A stretch of DNA of 64,000 bases, taken from Allohahella sp002354735 (lineage in GTDB: Bacteria > Pseudomonadota > Gammaproteobacteria > Pseudomonadales > Oleiphilaceae). The stretch spans positions 1,302,001 to 1,366,000 of the forward strand of contig NZ_CP172312.1 in NCBI RefSeq assembly GCF_047946665.1, written 5' to 3'. The notes under the pieces are model-generated. The model made no database searches. It saw only the letters and a program-made list of their open reading frames with translations, and was not told the DNA's origin. Shown in pieces: positions 25,142 through 34,227 of this stretch; the stretch's first letter is position 1, and the number at the start of each line of letters is the position of its first letter. The position numbers were made by a program, and so were the translations under genes.

Positions 25142-26680
25142 TTGGGGGCGGCAGTGGAGAATAGGGTTGTAATCTTCGCACCGACGGGTAGAGATGCCAG
25201 GCTAATAGCGCAAGTACTCGAACGCGCGGGCGTTGAGAGTCACATCTGCTCCCGCATGATCGAAGTGGTTGATGAGCTTGTTCGAGGCGTTGGCGCTCTG
25301 TTGCTCGTTGATGAGGCCCTGGACACGCCGTTAACCAGACCACTCACTCAATATTTAAGCCAACAACCGGCCTGGTCCGACCTGCCTATATTTTTATTAA
25401 GTAATCGTGGGCTCAATTCTCCTGAAGTCCGGAGTGCCTATCAACATCTTGGGAACGTCACGCTGCTTGAGCGTCCGTTACATGGCATAACGCTGGTAAG
25501 CGCGGCGACGTCAGCTTTACGCGCCCGTAAACGACAGTACGCCATGCGCGAGGTTGATCGGCGCAAAGACGAGTTTTTGGCCATGCTGGCTCATGAGCTC
25601 CGGAACCCATTAGCACCGATTAGTGCAGCTTCTGACCTCTTGAAACTGCCCAGTCTTGACCGCGAAAAAATCAAACAGACAAGTGAAATCATTTCCCGTC
25701 AAGTGCGGCATATGACTGGATTGATTGATGACCTGCTCGACGTCTCACGCGTATCACGGGGACTTGTTCCACTCGAAAAGCAATCTGTCGATACCCGACT
25801 CATAACCGCGAGTGCTGTTGAGCAGGTACGTCCTCTCATCGATGGGCGTCGTCACAGTCTGACCTTGCGTACCTCGCCACATTCTGCTTTTGTCGAGGGA
25901 GATCCCAAACGACTCGTTCAGATTCTTGCTAACGTGCTTAACAATGCCGCGAAATACACCCCCGAGGGCGGTGAAATCCTTCTCGCCACCGACGTCAGCG
26001 AATCAGCCGTAATTTTCACCGTTTCCGACAATGGTATCGGAATTGCTCCAGAGGTCATTGGACGTATCTTTGACCTGTTCGCCCAGGCCGAGAGAACTTC
26101 TGATCGCACGCAAGGCGGACTTGGGATTGGCCTTGCGTTGGTGAAAAGTTTGATCCAACTACACGGCGGGACAGTGACCGCCAGTAGCGATGGGGCGTCG
26201 ACTGGCGCTGAATTTCAGCTTACATTCCCACGTCATTTTCCAGTTGAAGAGGAAAGTCTCGCGGCTGACGCTATCACGGATAAGTTGATCAATCAGCAAC
26301 GACTACTTGTCGTAGACGATAATGTCGATGCAGCGAACATGTTAGGCATGTTTTTAGAGTTGGCCGGTCATCAGGTCAAGATTGTTCACACCGCTGCCGC
26401 GGCACTAGAAGCAGCAACGCGAGCTGATTCGATCGATGCATGCTTACTGGATATTGGCTTGCCGGATTTGGACGGTATTGGCCTGGCCAAACGGCTGCGT
26501 GAGATACCTTCAACCAAAAAGACTCTGCTCATTGCGATTACTGGATACGGCCAGGAACAGGATCGTCACAAAACGTCGAGGGCCGGATTTAATCATCACT
26601 ACGTGAAGCCCATTGACATGGAACAATTGATTAGCACGCTCGCTGGCAATGAAACCTCGAATCAGATCACGAGTCGTTGA
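25142..26680 (+). CDS. Hybrid histidine kinase paired with the KaiC-like ATPase
   Basis: A 512-residue soluble kinase. Residues 1-125 form a receiver-like domain without a clear phospho-acceptor Asp in the normal motif (LLLVDEALDTPL). Then come HisKA with the H-box FLAMLAHELRNPLAPI, HATPase boxes (NNAAKYTPEGG, DNGIGIAPE, GGLGIGLAL), and a C-terminal receiver with LVVDDNVDA, the phospho-Asp in CLLDIGLPDLDG, and the VKPID Lys. There is no transmembrane segment. The frame starts with TTG at 25142; GTG 25154 is equally plausible. It is 18 bp from the kaiC-like gene and surely co-transcribed with it. Its 3' end overlaps the convergent recombinase gene by 14 bp. Confidence 0.87.
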   Translation: MGAAVENRVVIFAPTGRDARLIAQVLERAGVESHICSRMIEVVDELVRGVGALLLVDEALDTPLTRPLTQYLSQQPAWSDLPIFLLSNRGLNSPEVRSAYQHLGNVTLLERPLHGITLVSAATSALRARKRQYAMREVDRRKDEFLAMLAHELRNPLAPISAASDLLKLPSLDREKIKQTSEIISRQVRHMTGLIDDLLDVSRVSRGLVPLEKQSVDTRLITASAVEQVRPLIDGRRHSLTLRTSPHSAFVEGDPKRLVQILANVLNNAAKYTPEGGEILLATDVSESAVIFTVSDNGIGIAPEVIGRIFDLFAQAERTSDRTQGGLGIGLALVKSLIQLHGGTVTASSDGASTGAEFQLTFPRHFPVEEESLAADAITDKLINQQRLLVVDDNVDAANMLGMFLELAGHQVKIVHTAAAALEAATRADSIDACLLDIGLPDLDGIGLAKRLREIPSTKKTLLIAITGYGQEQDRHKTSRAGFNHHYVKPIDMEQLISTLAGNETSNQITSR

Positions 26681-27734
26681 CGTCAGAGTCGTATTGTTTA
26701 CTGTCTTTTTCAAGCAGTTGATTTAGCTCATTTATGAGTGTGGTCGCCACGTTATCTGCAAATTGCCGGCCCTCATCGATATAGCCTCGGACCACGGCAT
26801 CATTTTTCCAGCCGCCCTGTTTCTTGATAGCCTCGAAGCTCAGGTTCTCTCTCGCGGCGCTCGTGCTGAGTCCACGCCGAAAACTATGGCTGCTCAGCTC
26901 GGGCACAAAGTCGAAGCCACAGGCGGTGCCCAGCGACTTCAGTAGCTCATTCACGGCTGCTGGCCGCAAAGCACGGGTCTGACATTCGTTCCAGCGGGAG
27001 ATGGGGCGGAACACAGGGCCTGAAGTGATTTCAGCGACCAACAACCAATTCCTCAGTGCCCGTACCGGGCATATCTGACCGGTGCCAGCCGGTAGGGCAC
27101 GCTGCAGGCCTTCACCTTGCTGATCCGTCTTGGAGCGCGGCAGGCGGATGATCAGGCCCTCCGGCTCCCACGATAGATCCTCTACCTGAATACTCACCAG
27201 TTCACTGCGCCTGAAAGCGCCGAAAAAACCCGTCTGCACCAGTGCAAGATCACGATGTTTTTTTAGCGACTCGGGCTGCGTCTGCAACCAGTCGATTAGT
27301 GCGACAAGATGCTCCAGCCTGAGTGCACGCGCTTTCCGCTTGGGTTGACCGTGCACACGACGCATACCTTCGAGAGTTTTTCGTACTGTCGGGTCTTGTC
27401 CAGGATCTGCGAAGCCCTGAAAGCGGTGCCATTGGCTCAGCGCGGTGAGGTGGACATCGAGCGTCCGTGTATTGAGCGTTTCGGCATGCGCCAGTAAATA
27501 GCGGATGAGCGTGTCTCTGTCCGTGGGCAGGCGCCCGCCCCAGCGTTCAAAGCGATGAATGGCCGAGCGGTAGGTGCGGCGTGTGTTATCTGAAGTGGCA
27601 GCCTGGAGGTAGCGCCGATGTCTTGCCTGAAGTTCGGCGTTCCCAAGGGTCGGAAGGCCTGAGGCGGCGATGATAGCAGCGGGCTCCATCACTTTGGCGG
27701 CTGCCTGCTTTCTGAGCTTGCTGACTTCCCTCAT
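26667..27734 (-). CDS. Tyrosine recombinase, TnpS-like cointegrate resolvase
   Basis: A 355-residue tyrosine recombinase. The N-terminal SAM-like DNA-binding domain (NTRRTYRSAIHRFERWGG) is followed by the catalytic domain, with ArgI in GAFRRSELVSI, the SHSFRRGLSTSA box (His and ArgII), a Trp in KQGGWKND in the position of the third His/Trp, and the Tyr in VVRGYIDEG. It is divergent from a KfrA-type coiled-coil gene, with a 28-bp palindromic core in the 166-bp gap. This is the layout of TnpS-rst-TnpT in Tn4651-type transposons, so resolution of cointegrates or dimers is likely. No transposase is nearby. Alternative: an ordinary XerC/D-like chromosomal integrase. Confidence 0.75.
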   Translation of the reverse strand: MREVSKLRKQAAAKVMEPAAIIAASGLPTLGNAELQARHRRYLQAATSDNTRRTYRSAIHRFERWGGRLPTDRDTLIRYLLAHAETLNTRTLDVHLTALSQWHRFQGFADPGQDPTVRKTLEGMRRVHGQPKRKARALRLEHLVALIDWLQTQPESLKKHRDLALVQTGFFGAFRRSELVSIQVEDLSWEPEGLIIRLPRSKTDQQGEGLQRALPAGTGQICPVRALRNWLLVAEITSGPVFRPISRWNECQTRALRPAAVNELLKSLGTACGFDFVPELSSHSFRRGLSTSAARENLSFEAIKKQGGWKNDAVVRGYIDEGRQFADNVATTLINELNQLLEKDSKQYDSDVNDS

Positions 27735-27788
27735 CCGCGTCCCCCCTGTACTCCCGTTACGAAAGAGAGGAGCTTACCACAGCCGCTG

Positions 27789-27816
27789 ACCGGCGATAAT
27801 GATATTTATCGACGGT
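27789..27816. other. Recombination-core-like palindrome (11+6+11)
   Basis: ACCGGCGATAA and TTATCGACGGT form 11-bp inverted arms with one mismatch around the 6-base centre TGATAT. The geometry is that of a tyrosine recombinase crossover site and the length equals a dif site; the inner bases ATAA-TG...TTAT also recall dif, but the outer arms differ. It lies 54 bp upstream of the recombinase start. Confidence 0.55.
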
Positions 27817-27855
27817 TAGTTAGGAGATTGATAAATTGCGTCGAGCAATGAATAG

Positions 27856-27882
27856 TATGTAATATTTCGGAATACGTAATAC
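27856..27882. repeat. 17-bp-spaced direct repeats, possible accessory or operator sites
   Basis: TATGTAATAT (27856) and TACGTAATAC (27873) start 17 bp apart, just upstream of the ribosome site of the KfrA-type gene. They could be binding sites for that protein, either as its operator or as accessory sites of the resolution region. Confidence 0.4.
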
Positions 27883-27900
27883 GGTAAAGAGAGGAGCCAG

Positions 27901-28989
27901 ATGGCACGGTCGGGAGTAAGTTACGCAGATGTCGCAAAAGCGGCGAATGCCATAAGAGCCGCAGGGCAGGAGGCTACGATCGACCGCGTCAGAGAAGCGC
28001 TTGGCACCGGCTCGAAAAGCACGCTGGCGCCCTTATTGAGGCGATGGAAGGCGGCGCAGGGCGAAAAAAAGGGCGCGGGCCGGGAGGACTTACCGGATGA
28101 ACTGTTGACGGCGGTTCGGCACCTACGCGAACTTGCACAGCAAAGTGCCGATGAGCAGATCGAGCAGGCGAGGATGCGCTTCAATGAGCAGGAAGAGGTG
28201 CTCAGGCAGCAGCTGGTATCGACTGAAGGCGAACTCTCGGCGCTACAGCATAGTCACGAGACGCTCACTCACGCTCATGATGAGCTGCAAGGTCATCATG
28301 AGCAACTCATCAAAAAGAACCAGCAGTCCGAAGCGAGCGCTGCGGCACAGCGTGCTGAGCTGGCCGAGGTGCGGCAGCGCCTGAGTGAGCGTCAGGCTGA
28401 CTATGGCGAACTCAAGACACAGCTGGGGCATGTGCGTTCTCAGGCGGAGCATTATCAGCAGGCCGTTGCTGAGGAACGGCGACTGGAACGCGAGCAGGTT
28501 CAACAGCTGCGCTCGGAATGGCAGCTGACGCGAGATGACTGGGGCAGACGTATGGCGGCAGATGCAGCCGCCTTGCTGAAGAGCGAAAAAGCGTATGACA
28601 CCTTGCTCGAGGATCATCGTCGGATCGAGCTCGAGAAGTCAGCCCTGCAAGGCGAGCTGGAAAGAAATCAATGGGAGCGGCAGAGCCTTCAGGAAGAGCT
28701 TGCGGCAAGGAATGATGAGCTTGCAGCACTCAGGTCGGAACGTGCTGCAGCAGCTGTTACTACGGCCAAGTTGCTAACGGCCCGTGAGCATCTGGAACAT
28801 TCTGTCGACATGCTCACCAGCCGAATTGATGCGCTCGAGCTGCGGGCTGCCAAAGCCGATGATCTCGCAGACCGTCTTCGGTCCGAGCATGCACTGGCGC
28901 TGCAGGCAAAGATTGCTGCAGAGGCTGAGGTTCGTGAATTACGATCACGGCTGGATGAGCGCAACGACGCGCGTCAGCGGAATCGTTAG
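27901..28989 (+). CDS. KfrA-type DNA-binding coiled-coil protein, TnpT-like
   Basis: A 362-residue protein. Residues 1-75 are a KfrA_N-type winged DNA-binding domain (GVSYADVAKAANAIRAAG, LGTGSKSTLAPLLRRWK). The remainder, about 85-355, is one long Glu/Gln/Arg-rich coiled coil with regular Leu/Ala heptads. This architecture is shared by plasmid KfrA proteins and by TnpT, the auxiliary factor of TnpS in Tn4651-type cointegrate resolution. A GAGGAG ribosome site precedes the ATG. The divergent recombinase and the palindrome between them favour the TnpT reading over a plasmid segregation role. Its 3' end overlaps the convergent GGDEF gene by 4 bp. Confidence 0.8.
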   Translation: MARSGVSYADVAKAANAIRAAGQEATIDRVREALGTGSKSTLAPLLRRWKAAQGEKKGAGREDLPDELLTAVRHLRELAQQSADEQIEQARMRFNEQEEVLRQQLVSTEGELSALQHSHETLTHAHDELQGHHEQLIKKNQQSEASAAAQRAELAEVRQRLSERQADYGELKTQLGHVRSQAEHYQQAVAEERRLEREQVQQLRSEWQLTRDDWGRRMAADAAALLKSEKAYDTLLEDHRRIELEKSALQGELERNQWERQSLQEELAARNDELAALRSERAAAAVTTAKLLTAREHLEHSVDMLTSRIDALELRAAKADDLADRLRSEHALALQAKIAAEAEVRELRSRLDERNDARQRNR

Positions 28990-30887
28990 GACTCGATGCG
29001 GTTGCGACCATTCTGCTTGGCGAGGTATAGCCTTTGGTCAGCGGCCTGAAGCAGCGCTTCGCGATTGTCACTCGAGTCCGGCACCACACAGGCAACGCCA
29101 ATGCTGGCAGAAACCGTGAGCTGTGCGTCGCCGTCGGTCACAGTTGTTTCGGCCAGCCCCCTTTGTATCCGCTCAGCCAGGTATATCGCGCCTGAGGTGT
29201 TCGTACCCGGCAACAGTACTACAAACTCTTCGCCGCCATAGCGAGCTACCATATCAGGTGGGCGACGCGCGCAGCCCTCAAGGACCTGGGCGGCAGCAAT
29301 CAGGCAGCGATCGCCAAACGGATGACCATAGCGGTCGTTGATACTCTTGAAATTGTCCAGATCGATCATGAGTATGGCAACAGGTAGTTTTTCACGATGA
29401 GCGCGCTTGAATTCGTCAGCGAAGGCCGCTTCAAAGGAGCGTCTGTTCCACAAGCCAGTCAAGCCATCGGTATGGCTGAGCTTTTGCAACTGCTCGTTGG
29501 CCAGTTCCAGCTCCTCCGTTCGAATGCGAACAATCTGGTCGAGCTCTTCATTGGCCTGAACCTGGTGTGCCAGAAGCTGACGCTGAGCCTCCACGGACTC
29601 TTTCTGAGCGAGCTCCCGCATCTCACGCTCCTGATTTACTCGATAGGCTAGCGCAAAGGACAGCAGAACGCCTTCTGCTGCTGCGCCGAGCAGCGCTGCG
29701 TTTTCGGTAAACCAGGTCCTCGGTAGCCAGCCAATTTTATTGAAGGCAAAAACCAGCCCCCCAACGAGTACAAAGGCCCAGGCGATACTGAAGTACTTGG
29801 CAGAGTGATAGCGATCGTACCAACGTACGAGGCCGGCACTTATTCCCGTGAAAATACCTACGATAATCAGCGCCATGGTCATCTTGATCATCTGGTTATA
29901 GGGCAGCACGAGCGACATGCCAGCGGCCAGAACAGCAGTGCCTGCGAGCAACATGAGAAATTTCGACAACCAAGGTCGGGCTGCGGGCACTGCCAGAAAG
30001 CTACGCAGAAAAAGAGTGGCGAAAATAACCATACCATTCAGCGCGATGAGGATGCTGGTGTCGTTCCACCAGGTGGCATTTGGCCAGAAGACCTTGAAGG
30101 TTACCCCCTGAACGGTGCCCAGCATGAGCGTGATGAAAAACATGTACATGACATAGAAGAAGTAGCTGATGTCGCGTACGGCAAGGAACAGCAGGAGATT
30201 GTAGATACCGAGTACGAGCATCGCGCCGTAGAATAGCGCGCGAGTCAGCGCCTCTTCATAGGACTGTTCAATGAAGGCCTCAGGTGACCAAAGGTACAGC
30301 GGGATCTGCAGCGACGAGCTACTCTGAGCGCGCACGTAAACACGGGTAGTGTCCTGCGGAACGAGTTCAAGCGGAACGACGAAACTCGGGTGGTCGATGA
30401 GGCGTTCGTGGTAGGGGAGGCGATCACCCATCCTGGTCTGTTTGAGCAACTTACCATTGCGAAACACGAAGATGTCGACCTGGTCCAGAATTGGGTAGGC
30501 AATCTCCAGAAAAAACTTGCGTGGTTGCTGACCAGTCTGCTCAAGATCAAAGCGCGTCCAGTACGCCGAGCGGGTGTAACCAAAATTCAGCACTGACCGC
30601 TCCGCTGGCACCCATTCGTTTGGCTTCGTCTCGTCAGTCACTTCAGCAATGGATAACGTTCCAGCGGAATCTTCGAGATACTCCCGGCCAGGAATCATCC
30701 GAACCATGGCTTCTGTATCGGGCAGCAGACTTGGCGCGGCCTGGGCGGTGTCGTGCACGAACGAAGCTGCCAGCGCCAACAGCCAGGAGAACAGGCTGAC
30801 TTGCAACGCTGTCCTCGCCGCTAATGACGGGGTTATGAGCGGCCACGAAGCATTCGCATCTAATGGGCAATGCCGCCATGCTAGCAT
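28986..30887 (-). CDS. 7TMR-DISM diguanylate cyclase (paralogue 1)
   Basis: A 633-residue membrane sensor making cyclic di-GMP. It has a signal peptide, a periplasmic 7TMR-DISMED2 beta domain (FNYTRSAYW-type region, here NFGYTRSAYWTRFDL, to about residue 190), seven transmembrane helices, a short coiled coil, and a GGDEF domain with RYGGEEFVVLLP. The inhibitory I-site RPPD lies just before it. All catalytic features are present. A paralogue of the same build lies at 32386-34227, with the TIGR02588/TIGR02587 pair between them, suggesting local duplication. Ligands of the extracellular domain are commonly carbohydrates. Confidence 0.92.
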   Translation of the reverse strand: MLAWRHCPLDANASWPLITPSLAARTALQVSLFSWLLALAASFVHDTAQAAPSLLPDTEAMVRMIPGREYLEDSAGTLSIAEVTDETKPNEWVPAERSVLNFGYTRSAYWTRFDLEQTGQQPRKFFLEIAYPILDQVDIFVFRNGKLLKQTRMGDRLPYHERLIDHPSFVVPLELVPQDTTRVYVRAQSSSSLQIPLYLWSPEAFIEQSYEEALTRALFYGAMLVLGIYNLLLFLAVRDISYFFYVMYMFFITLMLGTVQGVTFKVFWPNATWWNDTSILIALNGMVIFATLFLRSFLAVPAARPWLSKFLMLLAGTAVLAAGMSLVLPYNQMIKMTMALIIVGIFTGISAGLVRWYDRYHSAKYFSIAWAFVLVGGLVFAFNKIGWLPRTWFTENAALLGAAAEGVLLSFALAYRVNQEREMRELAQKESVEAQRQLLAHQVQANEELDQIVRIRTEELELANEQLQKLSHTDGLTGLWNRRSFEAAFADEFKRAHREKLPVAILMIDLDNFKSINDRYGHPFGDRCLIAAAQVLEGCARRPPDMVARYGGEEFVVLLPGTNTSGAIYLAERIQRGLAETTVTDGDAQLTVSASIGVACVVPDSSDNREALLQAADQRLYLAKQNGRNRIES

Positions 30888-30970
30888 CAGAGGTCTACGT
30901 TCCTGAAGAGTTGGGTGTTAAAGAGGAAGTGTAGACCACATGCCAGGGCTTGTAGTTGCGTAGTGTGGCC

Positions 30971-31384
30971 TTAGGGCTCCTGATATCCAAGCGCGCGAAA
31001 ACTCAGGCTTCCCTGCTGTGGCTCGTTCTGAAAGAACAGGCCAACAATGCGCTTCGACTGCGAGGGTACGTAATCTACCTGGGCGGTACTGACCTCAGGC
31101 TCCCCCGCGCTCATCTCCAGCCGTCCCTCAATCTGTAGCGCCGCGACACTTTCATGGCCGGTATTGGCAACCTCGATCCGCACCAGGTGGTTGGAAGCCG
31201 AGGCCTTGATATCCTGAATGGTAAATGAGATCTGCGGCGGAGCGGTCTCTTCAGTCGCCGCGCTCCACACCAGGTAAGCCAGGCCCACACAGAGTACGGC
31301 CAGCCCCAACAGGCCGACGATTTTTTCCCAGGTAGGGGTAGGGGAAGGTCTTGTTCGCGTGTCAGTTGGCATCGATAGCCTCAA
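30971..31384 (-). CDS. TIGR02588-family membrane-anchored protein
   Basis: A 137-residue protein with one transmembrane segment (LLGLAVLCVGLAYLVWSA, residues about 24-41) and a periplasmic beta-sandwich-like part (SNHLVRIEVANTGHESVAALQIEG). It matches the pattern of TIGR02588, a family always found beside TIGR02587. Its start overlaps the TIGR02587 gene's stop by 4 bp, so the two proteins are made together and probably form a membrane complex of unknown function. Confidence 0.75.
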   Translation of the reverse strand: MRLSMPTDTRTRPSPTPTWEKIVGLLGLAVLCVGLAYLVWSAATEETAPPQISFTIQDIKASASNHLVRIEVANTGHESVAALQIEGRLEMSAGEPEVSTAQVDYVPSQSKRIVGLFFQNEPQQGSLSFRALGYQEP

Positions 31385-32232
31385 ATGATCAATCGGGAAG
31401 CCGCTGCGCCCACCCCGGCGGGGAAGCTCAGAACCACGGCTGTACTGATGAAATTCTGCATGCTGTCATTGTCCGAACGGCCGAAGACCCACAACATAAA
31501 GACGCTGACAAGAAAGGCGAGCACATAGCCGATTGCAGTGAAACGAACGAACAGTCTGCGATGAGCAGCCCACGGGCCTTGTCCGGACTTGGCAAAATTC
31601 TCGCTACCCACAGTAAACATATGCATGACAAGTACTGTGAACAGGACCAAGGCAAGCGAATGCCAGGGCGTCATGAGGTAGGAGATCAGCACCATCTCTT
31701 CTGTAGGTGCCACGTTGAATGCCAGAAAGAGGCTGCCGGTAACGAGAATGATCAGCTCCTCCGCGTATTTCTCGTCCTGGCCATGCTGTTCATCCTGACC
31801 GTTACTAAGCTGGCTTCTTCCGAGTAGGGCGCCGAGACTTCCAGGGACCGCCTGTAACAGGACCATCGAGAATGCCTCATCAAGCGCTGTTTCCGAGGTG
31901 ATGACCCGGAAGACCAACAACACTGCCGCTGAGGCGCAGAACGCAACCGCATAGGCGACCAGTACATCAATGACGTTGTCCCACAGGCCTTTGTCTTCTC
32001 TGAAACCGATCATCGACGAAATGCCGATATAGAGCGGTATGGAGAGCAGGATGAGCGCGATGAGGCGAAAAGGCTCGATATAGAAGCCAATCCACCACAT
32101 TTCCATCGTCATCATCATGGGTAGACTGAAAATGATTGCCCCGCCGGAGGCTCGGCCCACGGCAATCCAGACTGGCGGGTTCCCAGAGCGTCTCGCGGAA
32201 GACTCGCTCGTCTGCTCCATAGTATGTGTCAA
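31381..32232 (-). CDS. TIGR02587-family integral membrane protein
   Basis: A 283-residue protein with about seven hydrophobic helices, matching the TIGR02587 family (GRASGGAIIFSLPMMMTMEMWWIG near the start, FNVAPTEEMVLISYLMTPWH in the middle). The start seems to be TTG at 32232, because GGAG lies 7 bases before it; an ATG four codons later lacks a ribosome site. It is the partner of the overlapping TIGR02588 gene. The function is not known. The pair sits between two paralogous GGDEF genes, so a link to their signalling is possible but unproven. Confidence 0.75.
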   Translation of the reverse strand: MTHTMEQTSESSARRSGNPPVWIAVGRASGGAIIFSLPMMMTMEMWWIGFYIEPFRLIALILLSIPLYIGISSMIGFREDKGLWDNVIDVLVAYAVAFCASAAVLLVFRVITSETALDEAFSMVLLQAVPGSLGALLGRSQLSNGQDEQHGQDEKYAEELIILVTGSLFLAFNVAPTEEMVLISYLMTPWHSLALVLFTVLVMHMFTVGSENFAKSGQGPWAAHRRLFVRFTAIGYVLAFLVSVFMLWVFGRSDNDSMQNFISTAVVLSFPAGVGAAASRLII

Positions 32233-32385
32233 TTCCGTTCTCCGACCACGTAACTTGTTTGCCGTCTCATATCGGCACTGATCTTTACGCTGCTGCGATC
32301 TTCCCTGACCACTGCCCGAACGAAATTTTCATACATCAGAGGCCGCGGCTAAGAATTACGAGCAAAAGCCCGTCGAAATGCAGCC

Positions 32386-34227
32386 CTAGTTATTTGGTAT
32401 GTGTTCCTGCGCGTTAGCGAACTCGACCCGATTACGCCCGTTTGCCTTGGCCTTATACAGCAGCGCATCGGCTTGCCTGAGGAGGTCTTCCCGCCCGACA
32501 GCATGTTCGGGAACGTGACTTGCCGCACCCATGCTAGCGCTCATCTGCAAACTGAGCTCAGCGTGGGAGACCCTGGCGACGGCAAACCTAGCGATAATGG
32601 TCTCCGCTACGCATACGGCGCCATCCAGATCAGTATTTGGCAGCAGCACCACAAACTCTTCGCCACCCCAGCGCGCGCAATTATCCGGCGGCCGTCTGAT
32701 GCAGTTTCTGATGATCTCAGCGGCCTGAGTGAGGCACAGATCACCGATTTGATGGCCATGCGTGTCGTTGATCTGCTTGAAATGATCGAGATCGATCATG
32801 AGCAGGGCGATTGGACTCTTGTCCCGATAGGCTCGCTTATATTCAACTTCAAACAGGCTATCAAACGCTCGGCGATTCATGACGCCGGTGAGCGCATCAG
32901 TCGCACTGATGGTCGTCAACTTCGCATTGGCCTGCTCGAGCGCCTCTGTCCGTTCACGAACGATTCGGTCCAGTTCTTCATTTGCTTGCATCTGATGCTC
33001 GAGTAGCCGGCGCTGCGCTTCGGCTGACTCCTTTTGCGCCTGATTTCGCATCTGTCGTTCATGATTCATGCGGAAGGCCAGCGCGAATGAGAGCAGTACA
33101 ATTTCGGCGCCAGCACCGAGCTGGGCTGCGTTTTCTGTGAGCCAATTTCTAGGGAGGAAGCCGAGTTTGTTGGAAATCACCAGAATGCCGCCGCTAAGCA
33201 GAAAGACCCAGGCAGAGAGGTAGAACTTTGCTGCATGAAAGCCATCGCGCCATCGCACAATGCCGGCCCAGAAGCAGGACAGGATGCCGACGACAATGCA
33301 GAGAAGAGTAGTTACGATCATGATTCGGTAGGGCAGTATAAAGGCGCCTGCTGTCGTAACCAGGCCGAGGCTGGCCAGCACGAGTAATACTCTGGCCAAT
33401 TTTGGGCGAGCACCAGGAATTTTCAGGAAGCTGCGGACGAACAGGCAAGGAAAGCTCAACATGCCGCTGAGCGCTACAAGCAACACCGTATCGTTCCACA
33501 CGGTCGCTTCTGGCCAGAGCAACTGAAACGTCACGCCCTGCATGCTGGAGAGCAGGATCAGTGTGGCCATTACATGCATCACATACCAGAAATAGCTGCT
33601 TTCTCTTACGCTGACGAATATAAGCAGGTTATAGATTGCCATGACCAGCATCGCCCCGTAGAACAGTGCACGTCCGAGCGCTTCCACATAGCTGTGCTCC
33701 AGCAGCGCATCGCCGTGCCAGATAGACATGGGAATCTGCACGGAGGAGCTGCTCTGTACCCTGAGATAGACCTCCGTTGTCTGTTGCGGAGCCACGCTTA
33801 GCGGGAATACGAAGTGAGGATGTTCAATTGGACGGGCGTGGAAGGGCAGGCGATCGCCCATCGCGAAATGATTCTGCAGAGCGCCATCGCGATAAATAAA
33901 GGCATCGATCTGATCGAGCACAGGGTACGCGATTTCCAGCAAGTGGCGCTCGGCAGCGTTGCCTGTGTACGTAAGGCTGAAGCGCAACCAGTAGGTCGCA
34001 CTGGTATAACCGAAATTGAGAATATTCTGTTCGGAAAGGGACCACCTGGCGTCAGGCATAGCTCTGACCTGATCAACGCTCAGTTGACCATCAAGATCCT
34101 TATAATATTCAACCTGTTGACCGAGCTGGATCGCTCGTCCGTCTTCGAGTATCACGGTGTCGGCCGCTGCAAAGTGCGTCACAAGCAGCAGCAGAAAGCA
34201 GCAGCTCTGGATGATATTTCGTGACAT
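32386..34227 (-). CDS. 7TMR-DISM diguanylate cyclase (paralogue 2)
   Basis: A 613-residue paralogue of the protein at 28986-30887, with the same order: signal peptide (MSRNIIQSCCFLLLLVTHFA), 7TMR-DISMED2 domain (NFGYTSATYWLRFSL), seven helices, a helical linker, and GGDEF domain with RWGGEEFVVLLP and I-site RPPD. The ATG at 34227 is preferred because it opens the signal peptide and has GGGGA before it; the frame is open to 34326. It should make cyclic di-GMP. It is divergent from the GGDEF-EAL gene. Confidence 0.9.
   Translation of the reverse strand: MSRNIIQSCCFLLLLVTHFAAADTVILEDGRAIQLGQQVEYYKDLDGQLSVDQVRAMPDARWSLSEQNILNFGYTSATYWLRFSLTYTGNAAERHLLEIAYPVLDQIDAFIYRDGALQNHFAMGDRLPFHARPIEHPHFVFPLSVAPQQTTEVYLRVQSSSSVQIPMSIWHGDALLEHSYVEALGRALFYGAMLVMAIYNLLIFVSVRESSYFWYVMHVMATLILLSSMQGVTFQLLWPEATVWNDTVLLVALSGMLSFPCLFVRSFLKIPGARPKLARVLLVLASLGLVTTAGAFILPYRIMIVTTLLCIVVGILSCFWAGIVRWRDGFHAAKFYLSAWVFLLSGGILVISNKLGFLPRNWLTENAAQLGAGAEIVLLSFALAFRMNHERQMRNQAQKESAEAQRRLLEHQMQANEELDRIVRERTEALEQANAKLTTISATDALTGVMNRRAFDSLFEVEYKRAYRDKSPIALLMIDLDHFKQINDTHGHQIGDLCLTQAAEIIRNCIRRPPDNCARWGGEEFVVLLPNTDLDGAVCVAETIIARFAVARVSHAELSLQMSASMGAASHVPEHAVGREDLLRQADALLYKAKANGRNRVEFANAQEHIPNN

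Noticed and set aside
27781..27820. A true XerCD dif site at the recombinase-KfrA gap
   Set aside because: The length and centre are right, but neither 11-bp arm matches the gammaproteobacterial dif consensus, so it was described as a recombinase core instead.
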